Assembly (NCBI RefSeq): GCF_002575655.3
Contig: NC_053040.3
Span: 159,155,148-159,219,147, forward strand
Direction of reading: 5' to 3'
DNA from: Aegilops tauschii subsp. strangulata
Lineage: Eukaryota > Streptophyta > Magnoliopsida > Poales > Poaceae
Length of the DNA: 64,000 bases
Each line of letters opens with the position of its first letter. The first letter of the stretch is position 1. This document shows positions 10,261-20,770 of the stretch, piece by piece. Below the pieces are notes generated by a model. The model was given only the letters and a program-made list of their open reading frames with translations. It was not told where the DNA came from and did not search any database. The position numbers were made by a program, and so were the translations under genes.

Positions 10261-10439
10261 CTACAAAAACTATTCCACCGCCTCTATCTTGGTAAGAGTA
10301 GGTGAAATTTTTGAATTGTTCCCTTTAAACTAGAAGGGAGGTAGTGGTACTCTAATATCTAACCTTGTTGTGATGACTAGATAGGACATGGCACGCACCT
10401 GGACGGAGGAACTAGTCTGCATTGTGCATTTAAGTTTTG

Positions 10440-10651
10440 TCTGAAGTAAATGTACCTCTACTTTGACCAAACTTATAGAAAAATGTACATCAACATTCAC
10501 AATGTCAAATCAATATTTTTATACTCATTATAAAACATAGTTTTATACTCATTATAATCAGTATTGTAGATATTGATATTTTTAGTATAAATTTGGTCAA
10601 AAACTTTGCAAACGGTTGACGGAAGTAAAAAGGACCAGAGGGAGTATCATG
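10440..10651. mobile_element. Stowaway-like MITE, left end eroded
   Basis: The right end GGACCAGAGGGAGTA (about 10,632-10,646) is a Stowaway terminus next to a TA target. The interior is A/T-rich with inverted TTTGACCAAA/TTTGGTCAAA segments at about 10,463 and 10,598. The left CTCCCTC end is not recognisable. Confidence 0.55.
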
Positions 10652-11044
10652 CATGCAACATAGGCGAAAAAATTGCTCATTCATAGCCGGTCGAAGTCTC
10701 GAAGGGCGCGACCGCGCGAGGGAGACGAAGGTCATGGGAGGCGTGACGGTTGAGGGAATTAAGTGAAGTTACATCCACGCGCCTACATAGCGTGCGAATA
10801 GGCAGAAGCTATACCGTCAGGCCTACGATATGGGTCTAGTAGACATGACATCTAGTGGGTCCCGCATAGTACTTGAGAACTCTTTGGGGGCTTGCAGCCA
10901 TTTATCCACCAGGCAAGCCAACAACCCCATGCAGTTCGCACGCCCTACTCGTCCCCGTCTTCTACCTTACAATAGTTTGCTCCCAGTCGTCCCGTCCTTT
11001 CACATTAGACCAGTTTAACTTCTCCTATCCCTCCTCCAAAATCC
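10652..11044. other. Upstream region of the exonuclease pseudogene
   Basis: No ORF of interest. It would contain the promoter and leader of the gene at 11,045. No clear TATA box was identified. Confidence 0.3.
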
Positions 11045-11766
11045 ATGGCCTCCCAAATCTCCATGGTCGCCGCTGAGTACCAGGTTAGAGCCATCACTGG
11101 CGATGAGTTCATCGTCATCTACACCCGTGGATCCGCGACGGTGAAAGGATGCCTTGCTCGCTTCAGAAGCATGTTCGAAAACTCAAAGGATGAGTGGGTC
11201 GCTGGGCTACATGTTGAGTACACCACAGTCCTGGAAAGCGCGAAGATTCTAAAGGAGGCAGAGAAGAAGAAGCCCGCCGTGATCCAGGTTTGTGTACATA
11301 ACGTGTGCTTGGTCTACCACTATGCCATGCCAACGTTGAGTGCCAGGATTTTAAGAACTTCCTCAAGGACGAAAGAGTGAAATTCATTACTGTAGACTTT
11401 AGGAACGACAGGGATGTCCTGGGTCGGATAGGCCTTGTTGTAGGCTAGCCCTTCGATCTCCAGAAGGCAAGCCTGGTGTCCTCCTCTCAGCCTTCAATGC
11501 TGACCCTGGCAGCAGCCATGATTGATCCTTCGTACGCTAAACTGAAGAAACCTCACCACGAGTTTGATCATGCATGGGAGTCGAAGACAATAGATGAGGA
11601 CCACATCCTGTACGCAGCAATGGATGCCTACCTTTGTTCAAATATCTACAAGGGTTGGATGAAGAAGCAGAGCCCAGTGTCCGGTTCATGCAAAGAAGCG
11701 GCAGCGAAGAGGAAGAGGAAGAGGGACGAGGACAAAGTCGAGGACGTGGACTCGGACTCCGAGTAA
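11045..11766 (+). pseudogene. WRN-type 3'-5' exonuclease (DnaQ/RNase D fold), inactive copy
   Basis: The ATG lies in an ATCCATGG context. The product shows the exonuclease order: beta strand WVAGLHVEYT (Exo I), IQVCVHNVCLVY, a FLKDERVKFITVDFRNDRDVLG segment (Exo II), and YAAMDAYLCSNIY (Exo III, with Tyr and Asp kept). It ends with a basic/acidic tail, KRKRKRDED, that could be a nuclear signal. Family members remove nucleotides from 3' ends of nucleic acids using two metal ions held by acidic residues. Here the Exo I Asp-x-Glu has become His-Val-Glu, there is a one-base frameshift near 11,337, and an in-frame TAG at 11,446-11,448. All three would abolish function. Confidence 0.75.
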
Positions 11767-13385
11767 GGTGGCAGTGCCGTCGCTCATGCTGGTTCTACTA
11801 CAGTGTCAAACAAACTAGTTGCTTAGTTTTATTTCAGGGGTGTGTTGTGCTGAGCCCCCAGCAGAACTATGTTTATGTTCTTTCTCGTTATTTGAACTTT
11901 ATGTTCTTTCTCGTTATTTGAACTCTTTAGTACGTACAGTAGTACTAGTACTATATGTCTTACTACTGTTCTTCTTGCAGTTGGTACTACTGCTCGTATC
12001 TTCGTGTTCCTACTGTACTTAATACGTTCATACTAGTAGTATAATTTGGGTCAGTCGATTTGTGAAAGAAGTTCGATGGAGCGAAGGAAGAAGACGACAG
12101 AGAAGCTACCCCACTATCTATATCAGGGTGGCAGGGTGCCCATGATCTATCTTATGAGTGTTGGGTATGGAATGCAGTTCGCCAGAAAAAATGGATCGTG
12201 CCCGGGGTTAAACGGATGGCGGGGGTGGGGGTGGGGGGAGCATGGCGGTGGCAGGCAGTTCAGGGGAGGGCGGGGCAGCGGCGGCAGGCGGTTAGGCGTG
12301 TGGCGGGCTAAGAAGATGAACAATGCATCAATTTCGGAGGTTGAAGAAGCCCTTCTGGCCATCCATGTTGCATCCAACAGCTCACAAGAGTCGACTGACC
12401 CAAATTGCTCCTTCAGATTACAGGATCCACGTGGCATTCAAGGTCTCGAAGGTAGATTCCACGTCCGCACCCGGTTTGCGGGCTCGGCGCGGGCGCGACC
12501 GGCTTCCGCCGCGACAGCCACCATGCGTGCCTCCTCCGCGCAGGCGGAGACGACAATGACACGCTAGTTCCTCCTCGTCGGCATGCTGGAGCACGCGCTC
12601 ATCCTCCTCTTCGTACGCTGCGTGCATAGACGTGGCTCCACCAGCTGCTCGCATGCTTGGCAACGTGGCGGCATCGCGAGCAGGGACTGCAGACGACGTG
12701 AGCGGGCGAGACTTCGACTTCATGGTACAGGGATGGCGGCGACACGGCAGTTATGGGTGATAAATGGTTGGCCGGAGCAGGCGGGCGCTGGCAAGCGCAA
12801 CGGCGGCGGCGACATATTGATGAGTGTGCGTATGGGAGCTTAGTTTAGTTTTATATAGGGTTGGTCAAACTTAAAAGAAAACTGTACTAGTACACGTAAA
12901 CATTAGACTGAGGCAGCGCTTATATTAGTTACCACAGCCATGATACGGAATCCTGTGCAAGCTCGTGAACCGCGGCCACGCGGTCGATCGAACGGTGTGT
13001 CACCGTGTCGCGCTCGAAGGACACCCACCGAACCTTTTTGGGTGTGTGAAAACAATCCCCGAATATTACTCAACTTTTTTTCCTGGAAAAGTTCTTGACG
13101 CTACAATATTTCCATATATTTGAATTTAGCTCCAGTTTGTGTTTATTTGGATTTGGACGTTTTAGGTGCGCCCTAGTTTTTTTTAATACTGATTTTGTGT
13201 GTGTGACTGAGAGAGAACGTGTGTATCTGTCCATATGTGTGTTGTGGCGGAAGGGCAATGTGGAGATGGTGTGCGTGTGATAGAGACATAGAGAGGTGTG
13301 AATGTGCAATTGATCATGCATGAGTGATACATAGACACATGCCAATACGTTGTGTATACATGAGAGAACGGTCTTCTATTTGTAC
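11767..13385. other. Non-coding stretch
   Basis: After the exonuclease stop the sequence has duplicated short phrases (TTTATGTTCTTTCTCGTTATTTG twice near 11,870-11,925). 12,046-12,840 is G/C-rich with several overlapping ORFs on both strands; none has a recognisable domain and I consider them chance. 12,841-13,385 has nothing recognisable. Confidence 0.4.
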
Positions 13386-13386
13386 T

Positions 13387-13419
<33 letters not shown>

Positions 13420-14143
13420 CTTCTGTAACACAACAACCATCTCTCTCGATTCGTCCGTCCCTCGCATGATCGCATGTAACACATGCATCAACGCACACAT
13501 TTTGACACCCTCACCCGGCCCTTGCCCACCTCAAGGCCCGCACATCACTTTCTATCTTGCACGCACAATCTCTTCGTGAAAACCCTATTTAGCATGTAGC
13601 TTTCCGTCACATACACACACATTTCTTTCCATAGGTTTGTTTTCTCTCAATACCTGAAACACACACACACACACACTCCCTCTCCCCCGAGCACACATTT
13701 CATCCCCATCCAAGGCTATATGGCGACCACTCTCGCTTGTGCTTCTCTGCACCCCAGCATGCACAACACCTCAACCTTCAAAGAGGGCATCGAGGAGATC
13801 GAAGACGGCAACCACTCTGCACTAGAGAATGCGGGAACATTTGGAAGCAGAATGATGTGATGACGGCTTACTGACTCCTCCCCCCCCCCACTCTCTCCCG
13901 CAAAAAATTACCAATCCCTCTCTCTCTCCCGCACAAAATTATCAATCCCTCAACCCACGAGATCCTTCCCCTCTCGTCCATGTTTTTCCAGTTCTCTCAT
14001 CAAACCTGTTGTCTCTTCTCCTTCCACGTCTACAGAATCCGGATGCACACACATCTCATGTATATTACATGTCTCCATCTATCTCACAGACCTACCTTCT
14101 TCCTCTCTCTTTCTCTCTCTCTCACTCACTCTCTCTCTCTCTC
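13386..14143. repeat. Microsatellite cluster (TG/AG, CA, CT)
   Basis: A (TG)n-(AG)n run at 13,386-13,416, a (CA)n run at 13,659-13,676, and (CT)n-rich tracts at 14,101-14,143, in a region full of short CA/CT motifs. A 46-codon ORF at 13,721-13,859 (starting MATTLACASLHP) lies between them; it has no recognisable similarity and is probably fortuitous. Confidence 0.75.
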
Positions 14144-14303
14144 GTTAGGTTTGTCTCCTACTGTCTTGTCCACATACACACAATCTTTACCGCCCTATCT
14201 GCTCCATCTTCGCAAGCTCTCTCTGCACGTTTCATTCACACATTGGGATGTGTTCAAAATTTTGCTTTTATAATGGATGATGTAGAGTTATGGTTGGTTT
14301 TGT

Positions 14304-14534
14304 GAGGAAGAGAACACACGTAGGCTTAGAGAAACTGTTGTCAACGCTGAAGAATATTTCAAGTTGCAGGATAAAAAGTTGAAGGTGGAGAAAGAGCTCA
14401 GATTTTTTAAATCAGACTTTGCTAAGATGGTGTTGGCGAAGGAGGAGGCACTTTCCCAGTTGGCCCGTGCAAAACAGGTTCTTACTGAACTGAAAGCAGA
14501 GGTGGATAAGACGAGTCTAGATGATCTCAATTAG
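14304..14534 (+). pseudogene. C-terminal coiled-coil ORF fragment, probably CACTA-associated
   Basis: An open frame of 76 residues ending at TAG 14,532-14,534 (begins EEENTRRLRETVVNAEEYFK, includes KMVLAKEEALSQLARAKQVL). It is strongly helical and charged with heptad-like spacing, so a coiled coil. There is no start codon; the frame opens next to a possible splice acceptor, suggesting the last exon of a larger gene. It sits directly upstream of the CACTA subterminal region, so it probably belonged to that element. No enzyme motif. Confidence 0.45.
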
Positions 14535-15418
14535 GGAAATGAATATATTGTTCTTATGGAGTTGAACTAGCTATATGTTGTACTGTGTTGTTTTCATGTA
14601 GCTACCGTACTGTGATGTTAGAATATATTTATGTGCCTGATATGAAATTGGCAAACAGATGTTTGATATGAAATGTGAATTTGCGTATAATTGTAAACTA
14701 ATAAACCTGCTAAATGTGTCAGGGACCTTTGCAAACGGTTCTAGCAGTAAAAGCGCTTGCGATTGATAGCCCAATGCCACACATTTTCTTCATCAAATCG
14801 TGTGTGATATAGTTGATAAAAGCAAACAGTTAACCAAGGCAGACCGTGTGTGATAGTTACACCTTTCACACACGAGCCTACACATAAAACTGTGTGGGAT
14901 GTATGTACGAATGGAAACGTTTACCCTGGATTGACTGTGTGGGATGTACATAAGAACGGAAACGTATTCCTTGGATTGACTGTGTGTGATATACATACGA
15001 ACGGAAATGTTTTCCCTAGATTGACTGTGTGGGATGTACATAAGAACAGAAACGAATTCCTTGGATTGACTGTGTATGATATACATACCTATGGAAATGT
15101 TTTTCTGGGATTCACCGTGTGGGATGTACATACCTACGGAAATGATTTTCTCGGATTACCGTGTGGGATGTACATACCTACGGAAATGATTTTCTCGGAT
15201 TACCGTGTGGGATGTACATACCTACGGAAATGATTGGGTTTCGATGCCTCGCCCAATCGCACACGGCCCCAGCCTGGGTCCCAGGAGGGCCTATCCCCGA
15301 CGATTTCTGGGTCGTGTGGGAAGGACACCCTATCGCACACACTCACTTGGCGACGGTTCCAAATGCCGTAGCGGAAAGGGGTTAAAAACCGTTTGTTTAG
15401 GACCGACGCGTACCAGTG
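14535..15418 (+). mobile_element. CACTA transposon, 3' terminal part
   Basis: Ends at 15,418 with ...GCGTACCAGTG, so the terminal inverted repeat reads CACTGGTACGC on the other strand. Subterminal 45-bp repeats precede it. The other terminus (CACTGGTA at the left) was not found, so the element is truncated or its left end is too diverged. The flanking trinucleotide after the end is ATC (15,419-15,421). Confidence 0.65.
14890..15236 (+). repeat. 45-bp CACTA subterminal repeats, about 8 copies
   Basis: Units start near 14,890, 14,935, 14,980, 15,025, 15,070, 15,115, 15,159 and 15,203. The consensus contains TGTGTGGGATGTACATA followed by a GGAAA(C/T)G part. The last three are nearly identical. 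Such arrays normally bind the CACTA transposase. Confidence 0.85.
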
Positions 15419-15757
15419 ATCCCTCTCACTTGGGGGCTTAGCTGCGAAACATTCTTCGCCTAAGTTATGAAATAGACTTAACCATGCACGAAACTGGAAA
15501 GCAACATTCAGATAAATCCAGAATCTCAAGTGCAGATAAAAGTACTCGGGCTGAAAGCCCGAAGGAGTTTTGATGCTTACAAAATCACTCGGCATACCGA
15601 GGCAAATAATTTCTAATTGAAAGATACTCGGACCATAAGTTTTCCCTCACGCGCCGGTGGGACTCGCTGGCTCGACGAAAGTGTCCAAGTCTATGTCATC
15701 CGCGATTCGAGTGGCTGCCTCAATGAAAGTCTCCATGAAGTCTTCAAACTTGAGCTT

Positions 15758-18700
15758 CTACGTGTTCGCAACCTGGAGAGTCTTCAGTTTTTCTTCTTTG
15801 GCATCTTTGCAATGGACGCGGACGAGGGAAAGCACCACATCAGCCCCGCTGCGGGCGGCAGACTTCTTCCATGCTTGCACTCGGCCAAGGATCTTGTTGA
15901 GTCGGGTCATCATTGATTCAAGATAACTCTGGAGTGTATCCTCCGGCCACAACTCTTTGTCTATCTCTGCTAGCACAGTCCTCGGGCGGGTGATGTATCC
16001 CAGGACATCGTTGGGGCGAGCTTCAAGTCGCAATATGTTCATAGCCACCGCATCCTTGACGAGTGACTTGGTGGGATCCAGATCAGTCTCAATCCGTTTA
16101 GTCTCTAGCTCGAAATTCTGACATAATTCTACACGAGGAGGAAGGAAAGGGTTAGTTATGGCATCGCTTTCGAGATTCACAGAAATTCACTCGGGCGAAG
16201 TGAAGTACCTTCAAGCATGGCGTACATCTTTTTCGCAAAGCCTCCCAAATACTTCTCCAGTGCATCCCTCCTCTGGGTGAGCTGGTCAACCTTGTCGTTC
16301 AGAGCTGTCTTCTCCAATTCAAAGGCACTCGCCTGATCCTCAACCTTCTTGGCCCACTCGGCTTGCTCCTTCTTAAGCTCGGCGACCTCCTTCTTTGCCT
16401 CTTCAACGGCAACCTTCAAAGATGCATTATCCTCCTCCAACTTGCCAGGCTAGCTTTGCCTCAGTGGCCTCGGCCTTCTCCCTAGTCGTCTTCTGCGCCC
16501 CCATCAGTGCTTTATCCCTATATTCCAGAGCCTACTTCATGGTGTCTAAAGAAACAACATTCCTGTGTCGCGCTTGAAGTTGATGGTTCTCACTACGCAC
16601 ATCTGTTCGAGTGAAACTACTCGGCTTAAAGGACGTAAAGAAAGGACGACGGTGCACACAGTCGACAAGACATACCTCCCATGGTCGTCACCTCCGTCTG
16701 AGCACGAGCCAAGTTCCTTTTCTCCAGTTCCAGATCCAGTCGGAGCTGGACCGTCTCCTTCTCCAGGACAACATACTGGGTCCTGAGCTCGCAGGTTTCC
16801 TGAGATAAACAAAGAAACAATTCAGTCGACGACGAGAAAATATTCTCAAATATTTCTCTACTTCCGAGTGGAGAGGTACAAATCCAGTTGATACTGAATA
16901 ATTCTTTCAGACCCCCGCCAAATCAAACATTCGACAGTGATCTTGGGGACTACACCCAGTGGGTGCACTCAGCGTACCCCCACTGGATCAACTTCCACTC
17001 GGCACGGCCTGACCGGTTCGAGTGGAGAACTACAAGCAAACGTGTTCTAAGACCCCCGCCGATTCAAACATTTGACGACGGCCTCGGGGGCTACACCCAG
17101 TGGGTGCACTCAGCGTGCCCCCACTAGATCAACTTCCACTCGGCACGGCCTGACCGGTTCGAGTGGAGAACTACAAGCAAACGTGTTCTAAGACCCCTGC
17201 CGATTCAAACATTTGACGGCGGCCTCGGGGACTACACCCAGTGGGTGTAATCAACGTGCCCCCACTAAATAAATTTTCACTCGAAACGGCCCACCCGGTC
17301 CAAGTGAAGGTCTACGAGCAATTGTGTACTGACACATAAGTCAAAAACACCCAGTGGGTGTACAGAGTTAAGATGGACATGAAATGACCCAATCAGAAAT
17401 CAACTTACAATCGCACTTACTCGGACATTCGCCTGAAGAGCCGTACTGGCATCATAAGCCGGCTTGCTAGCCTCATACTCCCCCTTCAGACGCTGCATCA
17501 TCAGAGTGGCTTGAATCATGGCCTCTTTGCTGGCCCCAGTTTGGTCTTCCGGGACATGATGCAAAGTGAATACGCTGGGTGGAGGATTCAGTGACGCAGC
17601 CGGAGGAATCAGCCCTTGAGATAAATCGGTCGGCCTCGAAGCCAGAGGAACTAGCACTTGAGGTTGACCAATCGGCCCCGAAGTCAGAGTAGTCGGTACC
17701 AAAGGTAAAGAAGTCGACAGAGGGACAGCAGAGTCAGCACCAGCTCAAGATGAACCACCTTGTTCTCGAGACACAGTTGCAGGCGGCGCACGGGGTGTTT
17801 GGCTCGACGGCACTCTTTGAGTGAAGCTGCGGGAGACGGTCGAGGTCATACCCTCCCCTCATGTATCCTTCTGAAGTTCGTCTTCATCGTCGTCCGCAAC
17901 ATGGATGATGTCCGTTGGCTCTATAGTCACTCGATAACAACAATTCAATCGATCGTTAAATCGACCATTGGAATAGAGCAGAGTGAAAACCGATCATACC
18001 TTGCCGGGAAGTGGTCGCATCCGCAATATCCACCTTCACATGATCCTTATCAATCTGCATGGGCGACATTGCAGAAGTAGCAGCTCTGGCACACAATTCT
18101 CACTCGGTTAGCAAAAGTACGAACATCTACAATAGTAAAAAAGAAAGAAATAACACTCACGTCGAAGCGATAAGCACGGTGACCTTTATTCTGGGCAGAG
18201 CCTTCTGAGGTTTTGGCGGGACGACCTTAAGTTGTTTTGCAGTCTTCCCAATCAGATCTGGTGTCGCTGTCTGGGTGCGCTTCGGGTTCCTGTCACTCGA
18301 CGCCACTGCCTTGCCCTAGCCTGTAGTCGGATCCTTGTTCATCTTGGTTCGACGTTCAGTGTGTGCTCCACCGATGGAGAAGACTCGGCCTCCTCACTTT
18401 CTTCTGAATAGTCACTGCCGCTCTCAGTGTCTTCGGCAAAACTGCCCTCAGGACTCCCGCCTTCACTCTCAGCACCTTCAACTAGTTGTTCTCCATTCAG
18501 CACGGGCGAAAGCATCTTTGTGAATTCCTGTGAGGTACAAAAATCAAAGTCAGTCGGTTTATCAATTCAGTCGGATGTTGGAAACAAAAGGGAAATCACT
18601 CGACAAAGTACGTCTCACCTACCCTAGTGGGTGATCGGCATCGAAGGGCAAGACTCGACTGGATCCACCAGGATTGTCGCGAGCCCCGGTGATACTGCTA

Positions 18701-19600
18701 AGCCATTGCTTCACGGTCTCGTCCCCGACCTCCTCTGGATGGGTCCGAGTGGAATCGTCTGGGCCTGTATACCGCCACATGGGATGGTTTCGTGCCTGCA
18801 AGGGCTGGATCCGTCGACTGAGGAACACCTCTAACAGACCCAAACCCGTCACTCCGCCTCGGATCAGCTCGACTACATCTTCTACCAAGACTCCCACTTC
18901 AGCTTTCTCCTCCTTAGCCACAGTCAGCGAGCGGGGAGCGTTGATCCTTGCAGACGTGAAAGGGGGAAGACCAGTCGATGAACCAGAATATGGAATGTCA
19001 TTGCAGTAAAACCAGGTCGACTGCCAACCTCTAACGGACTCGGGAAAGGTCGTTGAGGGGAACGCACTCCTGCCTCTCATCTGGATACCTGGACCACCAC
19101 ACAACTGGGTCACATGGGTCCACTCGTCACTCGGATCTGCTTTCTTGAGCGACTGAGAACAACATGTGAAGATATGCTTGAACAACCCCTAGTGGGGATG
19201 ACAACCCAAGAAAATTTTCGCACATGGAAACGAAGGCAGCACGATATGATATGGCATTTGGGGGAAGATGATGAAGTTGATCACCGAAGAAATTTAGAAA
19301 CCTCTCTCCACGTGGGTGAGGAGGAGGACCTGCTCTCTGGGGCACGACACAGGCTCGACCTCACCTTCCTCCGGCAACCTCCAAGACCCTGGGACTAGCA
19401 GGCTGTCGACGGCGAGCCTGTCGAGGTCCTCTGTCGTGGCCGTCGACGGCAGCTAGTTGCCCTGGATCCAACCTGGCGGCGGCGCGACCCGAGAGCTCGA
19501 CGCCTTCTTCCCCTTGGTTGCCTTGTTGGCGCGCTCCAGCTTCGTCGTCTTGTCCTTCGCCATCTCCACGGTGGTCATCAGCGTCGACCAGAGCCACGCG
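15758..19600 (-). pseudogene. Antisense PF04195-type (putative gypsy-type transposon) ORF, multi-exon, decayed
   Basis: Read leftwards from about 19,600 the product begins MTTVEMAKDKTTKLERANK. It continues through the conserved block FLNFFGDQLHHLPPNAISYR (19,127-19,345) and FKHIFTCCSQSLKKADPSDE to GWQSTWFYC (18,619-19,185). A Ser/Glu-rich part near 18,330-18,560, a Pro-rich exon (17,400-17,702) and coiled-coil exons (16,626-16,820, 16,177-16,440, 15,758-16,180) follow. Exons are separated by intron-like gaps, one with GTGAGTG near 18,160. In-frame stops (for example near 19,454 and 19,307) and frame changes show it is dead. The function of these proteins is unknown; a nuclear or packaging role has not been shown. 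It is oriented opposite to the element's own LTR. Confidence 0.6.
16911..17330 (-). repeat. 141-bp tandem repeat in an intron of the antisense ORF, 3 copies
   Basis: Copies begin at 16,911, 17,052 and 17,193 with ACCCC(C/T)GCC. Each contains CTACACCCAGTGGGTG and, in the first two, CACTCGGCACGGCCTGACC. The third is the most diverged at its 3' part. Confidence 0.85.
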
Positions 19601-20115
19601 GCACGGAGGCGGAAGAGGTGGAGAGACGAGCGAAAGGGGGGAAAGAGGAGAACACTGTTACGCCCCTCAGCCTCGTCGCCTCTTATAATAACGCGCCTGA
19701 GTCACTGACCCCTGGGCCCGCGACATCCCAGTGCATCCCATGAATGGAGACTGCGCGGTACATGGCGATAAAGGGGGAGCAAAAATCAAGGAGTCTCACC
19801 CCACTTGCCCCACTTACCACGATGTTGCCGATTCGCGCGCTTCTCCAAAATTACGAATCCCACGAAATTCGGGACTTGCCAGAACAATCAATTGCTTCGA
19901 AGATTTCCTTGTTCATTCGGGTCTGACCCGATGCTTGATGACACGTCATTCGTTTCACTCGGTCGCACAACGAGCCTGAATCGATCAAGGTGATTGGCAA
20001 GGAATTGAAGCAACGCAGGTATCTGCAGAGCTCTAAAGTACCTCTGAGGCATTGAGTCTAGTCAGATTCCGCTCCAATCCTTTTTCACTCGAACCCTGAT
20101 CCATTCGGGGGCTAA

Positions 20116-20704
20116 TGATGACGACATGTATCTGGGGTAGGGTCTTAGGCCTGGCCTACATACCCTACCCAAAGACACCACATATAAGAATCCAAGGCCC
20201 ACAAAGCTAGGAAGGAGTCACCGACTGGAATACTTGCAACTTACAAGTCACTCGGACGCAGCATTCACTCGGAGGCCTCACCGTCACTCGACCATCTCTA
20301 CCCACTCGGAGTACCAAGCGTCACTCGACCACACAAGACCTAGGGTCACCCTGACACCGCAACGGTCAGACGATCAGTTCGTCGCCTTAAAGAACATCTA
20401 ATGCTAACGTTACCTGTAACGCCCGCAACCTTTAACCTCGCCATTGAACCCTTGAGTAACGGGGCATTCATGAGGGGCCAGCGGACTCTATATAAGCCGC
20501 CCCTCTGCCCCTGCACAAGGGTTCGCACCTCTTGTAACACAACACTCCAGATAAGCAAGCTCCCGCAGCACCGAGACGTAGAGTCTTTACCTCTTCCGAG
20601 AGGGGCCTGAACTCGTAAATCCGAGTGTAGCAACCAAGCCGTAGCTAGACTTTGCCCTCCTATACGTACCCCTATACTCTACTGTCAGATTTGTTCCCAC
20701 AACA
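20116..20704 (+). mobile_element. 3' LTR of the Tat-type element
   Basis: Begins TGATGACGACATGTATCTGG directly after the PPT and ends TTCCCACAACA. Contains a TATA box (CTCTATATAAGCC near 20,488) about two-thirds along, with a CT-rich leader after it. With no partner LTR in the window, similarity and TSD cannot be tested. 19,601-20,115 to its left is non-coding. Confidence 0.7.
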
Positions 20705-20770
20705 CTGGGCGACCCGAATGGACAAAAAAAGGACAAAATCAGCGTTAGTTTGAGTTACCGTGTTGGCATT

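Larger units (their letters stand above)
15419..20704 (+). mobile_element. Tat-lineage Gypsy retrotransposon, 3' part with antisense ORF
   Basis: The right border is a plus-oriented 3' LTR (20,116-20,704) preceded by the purine tract TCGGGGGCTAA. Left of it lies a decayed multi-exon ORF on the opposite strand. This layout (extra ORF, antisense, between pol and 3' LTR) is known from Tat-lineage elements such as Grande, RIRE2 and Retand. The 5' LTR, gag and pol are absent; the left border is the CACTA end at 15,418. Family name not verified. Confidence 0.65.

Noticed and set aside
12046..12840. Overlapping ORFs in a G/C-rich stretch
   Set aside because: No domain, no consistent frame, no promoter; likely chance.
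14890..15236. Regularly spaced repeats that might suggest a CRISPR-like array
   Set aside because: Units are contiguous without unique spacers and adjoin a CACTA terminus in a plant genome.
15200..15595. A 131-residue minus-strand ORF across the CACTA end
   Set aside because: It crosses the transposon boundary at 15,418 and has no recognisable domain.
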